From NCBI RefSeq assembly GCF_005473905.2, contig NZ_CP061336.1, positions 1,604,501 to 1,668,500 of the forward strand: a DNA stretch of 64,000 nt, given 5' to 3'. This DNA comes from Ruminiclostridium herbifermentans. Lineage in GTDB: Bacteria > Bacillota > Clostridia > Acetivibrionales > DSM-1351. Position 1 is the stretch's first letter; the number at the start of each line of letters is the position of its first letter. This document shows positions 55,204-63,202 of this stretch, piece by piece. Position numbers and translations under genes: made by a program. The notes beneath the pieces are model-generated. The model had not been told where the DNA came from. It saw only the letters and a program-made list of their open reading frames with translations, and did no database searches.

Positions 55204-55282
55204 TATTTTTAATGTATTGTATTTAGGTTAAATATTATTGCTGTAAAGCTATAATTGATATAATTAAAAAGGAGACAGAGTT

Positions 55283-55804
55283 ATGAGCAAAAATCCTATT
55301 GTAACAATTGAAATGGAAAATGGAAACATAATGAAAGCAGAACTTTATCCAGATGTAGCACCAAATACTGTGAATAATTTTATTTCACTTATAAACAAAG
55401 GTTTTTATGATGGAGTTATTTTTCACAGAGTTATACCTGGTTTCATGATTCAAGGAGGAGATCCACAAGGATCAGGTATGGGCGGACCAGGCTACAGTAT
55501 CAAGGGTGAATTTACTGCAAATGGTTTCAAAAACGATTTAAAGCATGATAAGGGCGTTTTATCTATGGCAAGAACTATGGCGCCAAACTCTGCTGGTTCA
55601 CAATTCTTTATAATGGTTGCAAAAGCTCCTCATCTAGATGGACAGTACGCAGCCTTTGGAAAAGTAATTGAAGGAATTGAAGAGGCCGACAGAATTGTTA
55701 GCGTAAAGAGAGATTATAACGACAAACCAATAGAAGCACAGGTTATGAAAAAGGTTACAGTAGAAACCTTTGGAGTAGAATATCCTGAACCAGAAAAGGT
55801 TTAA
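55283..55804 (+). CDS. Cyclophilin-type peptidyl-prolyl cis-trans isomerase
   Basis: 173 residues, start after AAAAGGAGACAGAGTT. Catalyses Xaa-Pro isomerisation in folding proteins. The cyclophilin core is complete: VTIEMENGNIMKAELYPDVA, NFISLINKGFYDGVIFHRVI, PGFMIQGGDPQGSGMGGPGY (active-site Arg and Gln in FHRV and FMIQGGD), MARTMAPNSAGSQFFIMVAK and LDGQYAAFGKVIEG. No signal peptide, so cytoplasmic. Length is normal for the small bacterial type. Transcribed alone with its own terminator. Confidence 0.96.
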   Translation: MSKNPIVTIEMENGNIMKAELYPDVAPNTVNNFISLINKGFYDGVIFHRVIPGFMIQGGDPQGSGMGGPGYSIKGEFTANGFKNDLKHDKGVLSMARTMAPNSAGSQFFIMVAKAPHLDGQYAAFGKVIEGIEEADRIVSVKRDYNDKPIEAQVMKKVTVETFGVEYPEPEKV

Positions 55805-55827
55805 AATTCAAGATCCAAGTTTAATGC

Positions 55828-55898
55828 AAAAACACCTTGTTAAATAGGAGACAGAGCTTGTACAGCTGATTCCTATGTGTATCAAGGTGTTTTTATTT
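55828..55898 (+). terminator. Intrinsic terminator after cyclophilin gene
   Basis: AAAAACACCTTG (55828-55839) pairs with CAAGGTGTTTTT (55883-55894), followed by more T, with a large loop that contains extra pairing. Confidence 0.85.
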
Positions 55899-56106
55899 TA
55901 AAAAAATTATATGTAAACCTTAAGCAGTACATGAAGAATTCTAAAAATGGATTAGTACAGATAAATTGATAAAATAAATAATAAATTCAATTATATTAAA
56001 GAACTAGAAAAACTCATAAAATGATAAAATAAAATAAAATTCTACATATTGCAACAAATAGCCTGCTGTGTTAGAATACCTTCATAATAGAATAAGGAGG
56101 AAAATT

Positions 56107-57152
56107 ATGAATTTTAGAGCAATGTTAAGAATGCTAGTAATTACTTTTTTGATTACTAGTCTTAGTGTAGTTCCTGTAAGTGCAAACTATGAGGAAGTTT
56201 TTGGCTAGATCCAGCGTATAAAATATACGTGCCAGGGTTTATTGAAGGCAGAGACATAACTGTAGATGGTGGGACAGTATATGCTATTGTTGTTGAAAAA
56301 CCAGAGCCAAATAGTAGAGGTACATATGATTTTTTTGAGATTGTTACAACTGATCCTAAGGCTGTCACCATTACTTCAAGTGTGTTAACGTCTACATTTA
56401 ACCAGATGGGCGATTTCGAGGCTGAGCTGGAAGACGGCAGGGTTACATACAATCCTTACTTGTACGAGTATTTTGAAATATTAGGAAGAGAACCTTTATA
56501 TTTAGGCTTTTCTTTCCTTGATAAAAATTCTGAAGTAATATATGATTTCCCGCTTTGGGTTATCTTTGAAGGTGAATTCGAAGATGTACCTGATTTTTTA
56601 GATGAATTTAAAGATGATCTTTTAGATGAATATGAATATGTAGATGTAAATGAACTTGAAAATAAAGAGAGTTCATCTTCAACAAGTGAATCAACGCTAT
56701 TACCTATTGAGGTTAGAGAAGTTATAGCAAAGCCTGCTACTCCAACGGTTATTATAAATGGAAAGCAAATTGCTTTTTATTCATATAATATTGACGGGTA
56801 TAATTATTTCAAGCTACGTGATTTAGCTAAGGCATTTTCAGGTTCAAAAAAGGAATTTGAAGTATACTGGGACAGTGTTAAAAAGACAATAGACCTTTTA
56901 CCTGGAAAGACTTACACTTCTGATGGTAAGGAACTTGTACCACCTACTACAAAGGGTGATGCAAAGGGCGTTACTAATAGGTCTAGAATGTATCTTGATG
57001 GGGAAGAAATTTATCTAGAAGCTTACAATATAAATGGAAATAATTATTTTAAACTCAAGGATCTTGCGAATGCACTGGATTTTAGCTTAGTATGGGATGG
57101 TGTTAAGAAGCAAATCATTATTAATACAAATACCAGTTATACAGAACAATAA
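56107..57152 (+). CDS. Secreted protein with copper-amine-oxidase-like repeats, frameshifted near the N-terminus
   Basis: An ATG at 56107, well placed after AAGGAGGAAAATT, opens a signal peptide (RMLVITFLITSLSVVPVSA), but the frame ends at TAG 56206. The main frame picks up at once one base out of phase (WLDPAYKIYVPGFIEGRD) and runs to 57152. Adding one T to the run of five T at 56198-56202 joins the two exactly (NYEEVFWLDPAYK). The long frame alone has only a GTG at 56229, with no signal peptide. The joined product is about 348 residues: signal peptide, a beta-rich domain (about 35-185), a Ser/Thr linker, and two copper amine oxidase N-domain-like repeats (TPTVIINGKQIAFYSYNIDG, YNYFKLRDLAKAF and NNYFKLKDLANALDFSLVWD). 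A surface protein; the single-base change may be real, phase-variable or a sequencing error. Confidence 0.7.
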
Positions 57153-57270
57153 TGGTTATTTCGAGAAGCAGCAACACCTTTGATACATAAGTGTATGAGC
57201 ATATCAAAGCATGCTATGATAAATATTGCTTTGTGAATGGCTAACCAAAATTTAATATAGCTAAAAATAA

Positions 57271-57340
57271 ATAGCACCTTATAACAATTATATACAAAGC
57301 CGAAAAAGCTTGGGTCTACATTGTTACAAGGTGCTATATT
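57271..57340 (+). terminator. Hairpin after the frameshifted surface protein
   Basis: ATAGCACCTT (57271-57280) pairs with AAGGTGCTAT (57328-57337) and the neighbouring ATAACAAT with ATTGTTAC; followed by ATTATG, so the T run is poor. Confidence 0.6.
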
Positions 57341-57600
57341 ATGTTGTACAGAACAGTTAAATTCATTAAATAGCACGCCCTAATAATATATATCTATAGT
57401 TCACTCACGAAATTGACGTTGAATTAGCTTCGGTGCAGCAAGCACTTCCGATGACCATATGACAAGGGAATCCTGTCTCGGGTCTATAATCACAGCTACT
57501 TTACTTCTGCTGTGTCGGCTAAAATACTAGTTCTTAACCTACTATTTCTAGCATTAATTTATAACCGAGCCTGGCAATTATATATATTATACTATTTAAT
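57341..57600 (+). repeat. Dispersed palindromic repeat R1, copy F, touching the oxidoreductase stop
   Basis: Starts near GTTGTACAGAACAGTTAAA. Shares AAATAGCACGCC, TATATCTATAGTTCACTCAC, CCTGTCTCGGGTCTATAATC, ACAGCTACT, GCTGTGTCGGC and CTACTATTTCTAGCATTAAT with the other copies. Its right end (TATATTATACTATTT) runs into the last codons of the minus-strand oxidoreductase gene, whose stop is at 57598-57596. The expected outer right arm is missing, so this copy is truncated there. Confidence 0.8.
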
Positions 57601-59020
57601 ATCTGTTTTTCAATTTTGGTAAAGGTTTTTTACTAATTCTATTAGCTATAGTTCTTGCAACATGCACACCACTTGCACTTGCCTGAGAAAGACCTCTCGT
57701 AACTCCAGCACCATCACCGATGGCAAACATATTAGGTAGTTGTGTTTCAAGTTCATTAGTTAATTCAAGTCTTGAACTATAAAACTTAACTTCAACACCA
57801 TATAAAAGAGTATCGTAGTTTGCAGTGCCTGGTGCTATTTTATCCAATGCGTATATCATTTCTATTATATTGTCAAGATGCCTTTTAGTTAATACAAGAC
57901 TTAAATCTCCTGGAGTAGCATTCAATGTAGGATGCGTAAAGCTCTGGCTAAGTCGGTGGGCATTTGTTCTGTTTCCTTTTATCAAGTCACCAAATCTCTG
58001 AACAAGAACACCACCCCCAAGCATGTTAGATAGGGACGCAATCCTCTTGCCATACTGATAGGGTTCATTAAATGGTTGGGTGAATCTATTGCTTACTAAC
58101 AGGGCAAAGTTTGTGTTTTCACTTCGAAGCTGAGGGTCAGTATAGCTGTGCCCATTAACAGTGATTATATCGTCAACATTTTCAGATACAACATGTCCAT
58201 AAGGATTCATGCAAAAAGTACGCACCAAATCACCATATTGCTTTGTCCTATAAATTAGTTTTGATTCATAAACTACATCTGTTATATGTTCAAATACTTT
58301 TGCAGGAAGCTCAACACGTACACCGATATCAACCTGATTGTTTATCAAATTTAGCTTCAGCTGTTTGCATTGCTTAGAGAACCATTCAGCACCAGATCTG
58401 CCTGGTGCAGCAATCAAATAATTACAATTAATACTTTCACCGTTATACAAGTCTAATTGATAACCGTCTTGTGAAGGCATGATGTTTATAACTTGAGTAT
58501 TGCACTTGATTTCTAATAGCTTTGTAAGATGATTGTACATGCCTTTAAGTATCTCTACATTATTTTCTGTTCCAAGATGTTTTACAGCAGCTTGCAATAA
58601 ATGAAGATCATTTTCAATGGCTTTTTTTTCAATTATTTTAGCTGCATCAGTGTATGTGGAATACTTTTCTTTAGTTGCTCCAAATTCAACATTGACACTA
58701 TCAACATAATTGATTAACTTCATAACGTCGGCATCATCCAGATAATCATTTAACCAGCCGCCAAACGCTGTTGTAAAATTAAATTTGCCATCAGAAAAAG
58801 CACCTGCGCCACCAAACCCACGCATTATGTCACAGCTTTTACATCTAACGCAATCTTTTATTTTATTAGCAACAATAGGACAATTTCTGTCAAATATAGT
58901 ATTTCCTTGCTCGATCATCAACACCTTTAGCTGAGGGTTTAGCTTTGTTAACTCGTAGCCTGCAAATATTCCTGAGATACCACAACCAATAATAGCAACG
59001 TCGTAATTTAAAATCTTCAT
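57596..59020 (-). CDS. FAD-dependent oxidoreductase (COG2509 type)
   Basis: 474 residues from the ATG at 59020 (KILNYDVAIIGCGISGI); longer starts at 59032 and 59053 are in frame but are not behind a ribosome binding site. Rossmann FAD-binding motif GCGISGIFAGYEL (residues 10-22), a Cys-rich segment (CPIVANKIKDCVRCKSCDIM, about 50-70), GGAGAFSDGKFNFTTAFGGW, and the C-terminal FAD contact MFAIGDGAGVTRGLSQASAS. This is the COG2509 FAD-dehydrogenase family found widely in clostridia; substrate unknown. The Cys pair spacing hints at a bound cluster or zinc. Its start codon overlaps the stop of a 16-codon leader reading frame (ATGA). The C-terminus ends in repeat R1 copy F. Confidence 0.88.
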   Translation of the reverse strand: MKILNYDVAIIGCGISGIFAGYELTKLNPQLKVLMIEQGNTIFDRNCPIVANKIKDCVRCKSCDIMRGFGGAGAFSDGKFNFTTAFGGWLNDYLDDADVMKLINYVDSVNVEFGATKEKYSTYTDAAKIIEKKAIENDLHLLQAAVKHLGTENNVEILKGMYNHLTKLLEIKCNTQVINIMPSQDGYQLDLYNGESINCNYLIAAPGRSGAEWFSKQCKQLKLNLINNQVDIGVRVELPAKVFEHITDVVYESKLIYRTKQYGDLVRTFCMNPYGHVVSENVDDIITVNGHSYTDPQLRSENTNFALLVSNRFTQPFNEPYQYGKRIASLSNMLGGGVLVQRFGDLIKGNRTNAHRLSQSFTHPTLNATPGDLSLVLTKRHLDNIIEMIYALDKIAPGTANYDTLLYGVEVKFYSSRLELTNELETQLPNMFAIGDGAGVTRGLSQASASGVHVARTIANRISKKPLPKLKNRY

Positions 59021-59093
59021 ATATACGTCCATGTATAAAAGTTTATAAAACAATCAAGAACTGACATGGACTGGGCACCTCCTTTATAATGAT
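59017..59093 (-). promoter_or_regulatory. Conserved leader with 16-codon upstream reading frame overlapping the start (ATGA)
   Basis: On the minus strand AAAGGAGGTGCCCAGTCCATG gives an ideal ribosome binding site and an ATG at 59067. It encodes MSVLDCFINFYTWTYI and stops with a TGA whose first bases overlap the oxidoreductase ATG (ATGA at 59020-59017). No other ribosome binding site lies near the oxidoreductase ATG, so its translation should depend on the leader frame. The leader is one base different from that at 43264. Confidence 0.6.
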
Positions 59094-59285
59094 GTGTAAT
59101 TTCTTCAAATTTTAACCTGCATGCGCCGTAAAATAAAAATATAAATGTTTATTTTTGTAAAAAAATTTACTCACATATTTTAATTATATCTGAAATTTAA
59201 GTAAATTACTATGATATGATGTGTTTATGCTATAATAATTATTTGTATTATATAAATATTAATGATATAATTGACAAAAAATAAT

Positions 59286-59560
59286 TAGACAGTTCGTGAC
59301 CATCCTGTCTTATCGAGGAAAGAAAAATATCTCACACTGTGGGACCGTTTTGTTATTAAAAAGGTGAGAATATCTATTGCTTCGATAAACGCTGCTGAAG
59401 TAATAAAATTTTCTAAAATGGGTTTATTTTATTCTAGGCGTTAAAACGAGGCAAGAAAATATCGATCACTTCAATAATTGACGGGTACTGTTTTAATTTT
59501 AAGACAGTGAGAATATCCTTTACCTTGATAAACGCCGATTAAATAATAAATTTTTCTATA
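59286..59560 (+). repeat. Dispersed repeat R2, locus 3 (two units)
   Basis: Unit 1 (about 59300-59425) has TCGAGGAAAGAAAAATATC, AGGTGAGAATATCTATTGC and TTCGATAAACGCTGC. Unit 2 (about 59435-59560) has GGCGTTAAAACGAGGCAAG, AAAATATCGATCACTTC, GTGAGAATATCCTTTACC and TTGATAAACGCCGATTAAAT. Both end in AATAAA-TTTTTCTA-type sequence. Same blocks as the R2 loci at 13.7, 33.6 and 62.1 kb. Confidence 0.65.
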
Positions 59561-59561
59561 A

Positions 59562-59670
59562 TGGAATAATCCAATAGAAAAATCCAATGGAATAAATCCA
59601 ATGGAAATAAATCCAATGGAAATAAATCTAATAGAAAAATCTATTGGAAAAGTTTATTGGAATAATTTTA
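59562..59670 (+). repeat. Short tandem array of AATCCAATGGAAATA with inverted flank
   Basis: About five imperfect 15-bp units (AATCCAATGGAAATA and variants such as AATCCAATAGAAA) from about 59567 to 59645. The array is followed by inverted copies of its core (TCTATTGGA, TTATTGGAA), so the block can also fold as a hairpin. Confidence 0.75.
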
Positions 59671-59706
59671 TTTTAATCTAGGCGTTTAAAACAAAACTAC
59701 GGCGGG

Positions 59707-59736
59707 CTGCCTGCATTTTGCAGGGCAGTATTTTTT
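59707..59736 (+). terminator. Intrinsic terminator in the gap before queT
   Basis: CTGCCTGCA (59707-59715) pairs with TGCAGGGCAG (59719-59728), followed by TATTTTTT. No plus-strand gene precedes it closely; it stops any transcript coming from the repeat region. Confidence 0.75.
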
Positions 59737-59845
59737 GTTAACATTTGTTAGCAATGATTTGTTACATGCCAATTTAAGTCCTTTTTGGCTCATACATAAG
59801 GGAAGCATTTAGGTTGCAGCCAATAATAACTTGTTTTTGTTTATG

Positions 59846-59890
59846 GATTTTAGTCACAGCTTATGTCTAAAAATCAAAAAAGCAAAGGGG
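59846..59890 (+). promoter_or_regulatory. H-type pseudoknot before queT, possible preQ1-I riboswitch
   Basis: Stem GATTTTAG (59846-59853) with CTAAAAATC (59867-59875, one bulge); loop TCACAGCTTATGT; A-rich tail AAAAAAGC whose AAGC (59880-59883) can pair with GCTT (59859-59862) of the loop. The Shine-Dalgarno AAAGGGGG follows at once. Hairpin, A-rich tail pairing into the loop and adjacency to the ribosome site are the layout of class I preQ1 riboswitches, and QueT is a known target. The stem is unusually AT-rich and I cannot check the consensus. Confidence 0.4.
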
Positions 59891-59912
59891 GCATAGTTCA
59901 TGCCGAAGCGTT

Positions 59913-60473
59913 ATGGGGCTTGTGATTAATAAAGGCATGAAACAACAAATTATGAATAATAGAAAAATAAGATTACTTACTATTTCAGCTATGATATCCG
60001 CAGTATATTTAGTACTCACATTGGTATTTTATATTACTAGCTTTTTACCTTATCAGATTCGATTTGCTGAAGCACTTACTGTATTGCCGTATTTTACTCC
60101 TTTAGCAATTCCGGGTCTGTTTGTGGGTTGTGTAGTAGCAAATATAATTGGAGGAAATGGGATATGGGACATAGTTATTGGCAGCTTAGCAACTTTGATT
60201 GCAGCATATGTTACGTATAAAATATCTTATAATAAGCCAAAGAGAAAGCTGTTGGCACCGCTGCCTCCAGTAATTATTAATGCAGTTATTGTTGGGGCTA
60301 TGCTTAGCATACTTTATGAATTGCCACTGTTTGTGACAATGCTTTCTGTAGGCGGGGGACAAATTGTTGCCTGCTATTTGCTTGGATATCCTTTGATGTT
60401 GTTAATTGAGAAAAATAAAAGATTAAGAGAACTTTTCGATATAAAAAATGAAGACCAACGTAATGAATGGTAA
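59913..60473 (+). CDS. queT: QueT-family queuosine precursor transporter
   Basis: 186 residues as called from the ATG at 59913; the ATG at 59937 (MKQQIMNNRKIRLLT) is equally possible. QueT (PF06177) is the substrate-binding S component of an ECF-type transporter for preQ1/queuine. The family pattern is clear: RKIRLLTISAMISAVYLVLT, SFLPYQIRFAEALTVLPYFT, GLFVGCVVANIIGGNGIWDI, GSLATLIAAYVTYKI and NAVIVGAMLSILYELP, with five or six membrane helices. Short upstream frame MPKRYGACD (59900-59929) behind AAAGGGGG overlaps the 59913 start and ends just before 59937, so coupling is possible. A small membrane protein gene follows. Confidence 0.9.
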   Translation: MGLVINKGMKQQIMNNRKIRLLTISAMISAVYLVLTLVFYITSFLPYQIRFAEALTVLPYFTPLAIPGLFVGCVVANIIGGNGIWDIVIGSLATLIAAYVTYKISYNKPKRKLLAPLPPVIINAVIVGAMLSILYELPLFVTMLSVGGGQIVACYLLGYPLMLLIEKNKRLRELFDIKNEDQRNEW

Positions 60474-60561
60474 CTTTTACAATGCTTGATTAATTCTCTA
60501 ATCAGTGTTACTAACTGCGAGGTTTAAATTGAGTACAAACTAAACTTGAGGTATTGTCTTT

Positions 60562-60738
60562 ATGAATGCTAATAGAATGATGAGTTTTGGCAGTGCGTTT
60601 TTTACTATTGTATTGATTTGCTTTGGAATGTTAAAATATTCAGCAGGTGAAACAAGAGTAGGGATTTATTATCTTATAGGTGGGCTTGGATTTTTTATTG
60701 TTTTTATTTCATATAAGAATAAAGAAAAAAACCGTTAA
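60562..60738 (+). CDS. Small two-helix membrane protein (58 aa)
   Basis: ATG at 60562 with GAGGT nine bases upstream, stop TAA at 60736-60738. The product is MNANRMMSFGSAFFTIVLIC followed by FGMLKYSAGETRVGIYYLIG and a second hydrophobic stretch ending in KNKEKNR. Two predicted membrane helices (about 10-27 and 35-51) with a basic tail inside. No family recognised. It lies between queT and trpS on the same strand, 88 bases after queT, and could be co-transcribed with it. Confidence 0.6.
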   Translation: MNANRMMSFGSAFFTIVLICFGMLKYSAGETRVGIYYLIGGLGFFIVFISYKNKEKNR

Positions 60739-60799
60739 TTATTGAAAATACCTTGTTAAGACTAATAAATTAATGTTAAAATCATTGATATGAGAATTT

Positions 60800-60819
60800 T
60801 TAACAAATTAATTTGTTAA
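60800..60819. promoter_or_regulatory. Perfect 20-bp palindrome before trpS
   Basis: TTAACAAATTAATTTGTTAA reads the same on both strands and sits 55 bases before the trpS start. This is the form of a repressor operator, though an AT-rich palindrome can occur by chance. I saw no T-box elements, which often control trpS. Confidence 0.4.
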
Positions 60820-60873
60820 GAGTAATTATATAGTATATATTTATGCTAAATTTCAGGTTAAGGATGTGTTTTT

Positions 60874-61884
60874 ATGGAGCAAGCAGAACAGAAAAAGAGG
60901 ATTTTTAGTGGTGTTCAGCCATCAGGAAATCTTACTATAGGTAATTATTTGGGAGCAATAAAAAATTGGATTCCAATGCAGGATGAATTTGAGTGCTTAT
61001 ATTGTGTAGTTGATCTACATACACTTACTGTAAGACAGAAGCCTGCAGAGTTAAGGCAAAGAAGCTTGAATCTTTTAGCACTTTATATGGCTTGTGGACT
61101 AGACCCTAAAAAGAGTACTTTGTTTATTCAGTCACATGTTAGTGCACATGCAGAGTTGGCGTGGATTTTAAATTGCTACACATATATTGGTGAATTAAAC
61201 AGAATGACTCAATTTAAAGACAAGTCACAGAAACATAGTGATAATATAAATGCAGGCTTGTACACATATCCAGTACTTATGGCTGCTGATATTCTTTTAT
61301 ATCAGACAGACCTTGTACCAATCGGACAGGATCAAAAGCAGCATCTTGAAATAACAAGAGATATTGCTGAAAGGTTTAATGGTATTTATGGTGATACTTT
61401 TGTTGTTCCAGAAGCATATATTCCTAAGATAGGTGCTAAAATAATGAGTTTGCAGGAGCCGGAAAAGAAGATGTCAAAGTCCGATGAGAATGAAAATGCG
61501 TATGTATTTTTGCTGGATTCTGAAGATGCAATTATGCGTAAGTTTAAGAGGGCGGTTACAGATTCAGAGCGTGAAATAAGATATGATGTAGAAAAGAAGC
61601 CTGGAATAAGTAATTTAATAAGTATTTATTCAGCAACAACAAATAAAAGCATTAGTGAAATTGAAAAGGAATTTGAAGGAAAATCATATGGTGATTTAAA
61701 GGAAGTTGTTGGTCAATCTGTTGTAGAAACATTAAAGCCAGTTCAACAAAAATATAATGAATACTCTGCTAATAAAGATTACTTAAACGCAATATTGAAA
61801 GAAAATGCTGATAAAGCAGCCTATATTGCAAGAAAAACTCTTTCAAAGGTTTATAGGAAAGTAGGGCTTGTACCTAGAGGATAA
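60874..61884 (+). CDS. trpS: Tryptophan-tRNA ligase
   Basis: 336 residues, start after AGGTTAAGGATGTGTTTTT. Class I synthetase that charges tRNA-Trp with tryptophan. Signature HIGH-like motif PSGNLTIGNYLGA (residues 17-29), KMSKS at EKKMSKSDENENA (near residue 202), and QTDLVPIGQDQKQHLEITRD, typical of TrpS. Length is normal. Transcribed on its own or with queT; the next gap holds R2 units and a terminator. Confidence 0.97.
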   Translation: MEQAEQKKRIFSGVQPSGNLTIGNYLGAIKNWIPMQDEFECLYCVVDLHTLTVRQKPAELRQRSLNLLALYMACGLDPKKSTLFIQSHVSAHAELAWILNCYTYIGELNRMTQFKDKSQKHSDNINAGLYTYPVLMAADILLYQTDLVPIGQDQKQHLEITRDIAERFNGIYGDTFVVPEAYIPKIGAKIMSLQEPEKKMSKSDENENAYVFLLDSEDAIMRKFKRAVTDSEREIRYDVEKKPGISNLISIYSATTNKSISEIEKEFEGKSYGDLKEVVGQSVVETLKPVQQKYNEYSANKDYLNAILKENADKAAYIARKTLSKVYRKVGLVPRG

Positions 61885-61924
61885 AAGTGGTTATAGAGGA
61901 AGTAGTAGATAACTTGGGCTTTAT

Positions 61925-62215
61925 ATAGAGGCAAAAAAGAGGATTTTATTTCTATAAGTGGCAGGTAACATTTGGCATTAAGGCTGCTAAATTATTTTTG
62001 ACTTTATGAAGCACTGCCAATGTAACAAATTTTTCTGGAATAGAAATCTTTTATTGAATTCAAGCAATATAACGAGGCCTAAAAGAGGCATACGTTTCTA
62101 AAAGTGGCAGGTACTGCTTGGCTTTATGGCTGTTAGAATATGTTTGCCTCTATGAAGCACCGCTAATATAATAAAGTTTTTCTGCAACCGGAAATTTATT
62201 GATTCTTGGTGTTTT
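61925..62215 (+). repeat. Dispersed repeat R2, locus 4 (two units)
   Basis: Unit 1 (about 61925-62060): TTTCTATAAGTGGCAGGTA, TTGGCATTAAGGCTGC, TTTATGAAGCACTGCC, AATTTTTCTGGAAT. Unit 2 (about 62075-62200): ATATAACGAGGCCTAAAAG, TTTCTAAAAGTGGCAGGTAC, TTGGCTTTATGGCTGTTAG, TTGCCTCTATGAAGCACC, GCTAATATAATAAAG. The two units are clearly direct repeats of each other and match R2 elsewhere. Confidence 0.75.
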
Positions 62216-62218
62216 AAC

Positions 62219-62261
62219 AGTGGGAACTCATTTCAATTTGGTGAAGTAGTTCCCGTTTTTG
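62219..62261 (+). terminator. Intrinsic terminator after the R2 units
   Basis: GGGAACT (62222-62228) pairs with AGTTCCC (62248-62254), followed by GTTTTT. Ends transcription from trpS through R2. Confidence 0.85.
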
Positions 62262-62596
62262 TGTAATATTTTTATAATTTTTACATTTAATTATAATATT
62301 ATAAATTTTTTAGTGATGGTTTAATCAAAAAATCATGATGACATACTTAAGATTACAATGATACTAAACATTACAAATAACTTGTAAGTCATAAAACTAA
62401 CTTGTTTTGATGAAGTTATTTTGTTTTTCATTTGATATTGTTACTAAAGTGATATATCTAGGAATTACGCAGAATATTTAACTTCCAAATTCGAATAGTT
62501 TGAAATCGTTAGTATGTAAACAGGATTTGAGTAGTTTGAGTTTGCTAATATATAAAAAACAGGCATAGAGTGCTTGATTAGAGGGATAATTAAAAT
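62262..62596. other. Intergenic region before mntP
   Basis: AT-rich. I looked for the manganese (yybP-ykoY) riboswitch that often precedes mntP and did not recognise it. The mntP ribosome binding site is AGAGGGATAATTAAAAT. Confidence 0.35.
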
Positions 62597-63160
62597 ATGG
62601 GAACCTTAGAACTAATACTATTAGCAGTTGGACTTTCGATGGATGCGGCAGCGGTGTCTATATCCAATTCATTATGTATAAAAAAAATATCAATTAAAAA
62701 TATTTTGCAGATGGCAGTGATGTTTGCATTGTTTCAAGCAATTATGCCATTAGCAGGATATTTTGCGGCAAGTGCATTTTCAGATGTAATTAATCAATTT
62801 GATCATTGGATAGCTTTGATACTGTTATCAATTATTGGAGGAAAAATGCTGTACGAAGCAATAACTTCTGATGATAAACTGAATTGTGACTTAATAACAA
62901 TGACATTAAAGCTTTTAGTGGTACAGGCAATTGCCACAAGTATAGATGCATTGGCCGTTGGCGTCAGCTTATCTGCACTCAATGTAAATATTTTTTACTC
63001 AATAAGCATTATAGGTGCTATTACATTTATTATTTGCTGTACTGCTGTTTTAATTGCCAAAAGGTTTGGAAGTTTATTGGGTAAAAGAGCGGGAGTTGTT
63101 GGTGGAATAATATTAATTGCTATAGGCATTAAAATATTCCTTGAGCATATGTTTTTTTAA
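62597..63160 (+). CDS. mntP: Manganese efflux pump MntP
   Basis: 187 residues with six membrane helices. MntP exports Mn(II). Two family motifs are present, each with the membrane Asp: AVGLSMDAAAVSISNSL (residues 12-28) and ATSIDALAVGVSLSA (about 118-132), plus the Gly-rich last segment GKRAGVVGGIILIAIGIK. Length and symmetry fit the family (formerly DUF204/YebN). Sits 42 bases upstream of uvrB on the same strand with no terminator between, so the two may share a transcript. Confidence 0.95.
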   Translation: MGTLELILLAVGLSMDAAAVSISNSLCIKKISIKNILQMAVMFALFQAIMPLAGYFAASAFSDVINQFDHWIALILLSIIGGKMLYEAITSDDKLNCDLITMTLKLLVVQAIATSIDALAVGVSLSALNVNIFYSISIIGAITFIICCTAVLIAKRFGSLLGKRAGVVGGIILIAIGIKIFLEHMFF

Positions 63161-63202
63161 ATAAAATGTAAAATAAAATTGTAAAAGTAGAACGAGGTTT
63201 TT

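Noticed and set aside
59846-59929. MPKRYGACD frame before queT as a fourth copy of the shared leader
   Set aside because: The ribosome site and ATG are similar in layout, but the sequence (GGGGGCATAGTTCATG) differs at too many positions to group it safely with the other three.
62262-62596. Manganese riboswitch before mntP
   Set aside because: The conserved yybP-ykoY core was not found by eye.
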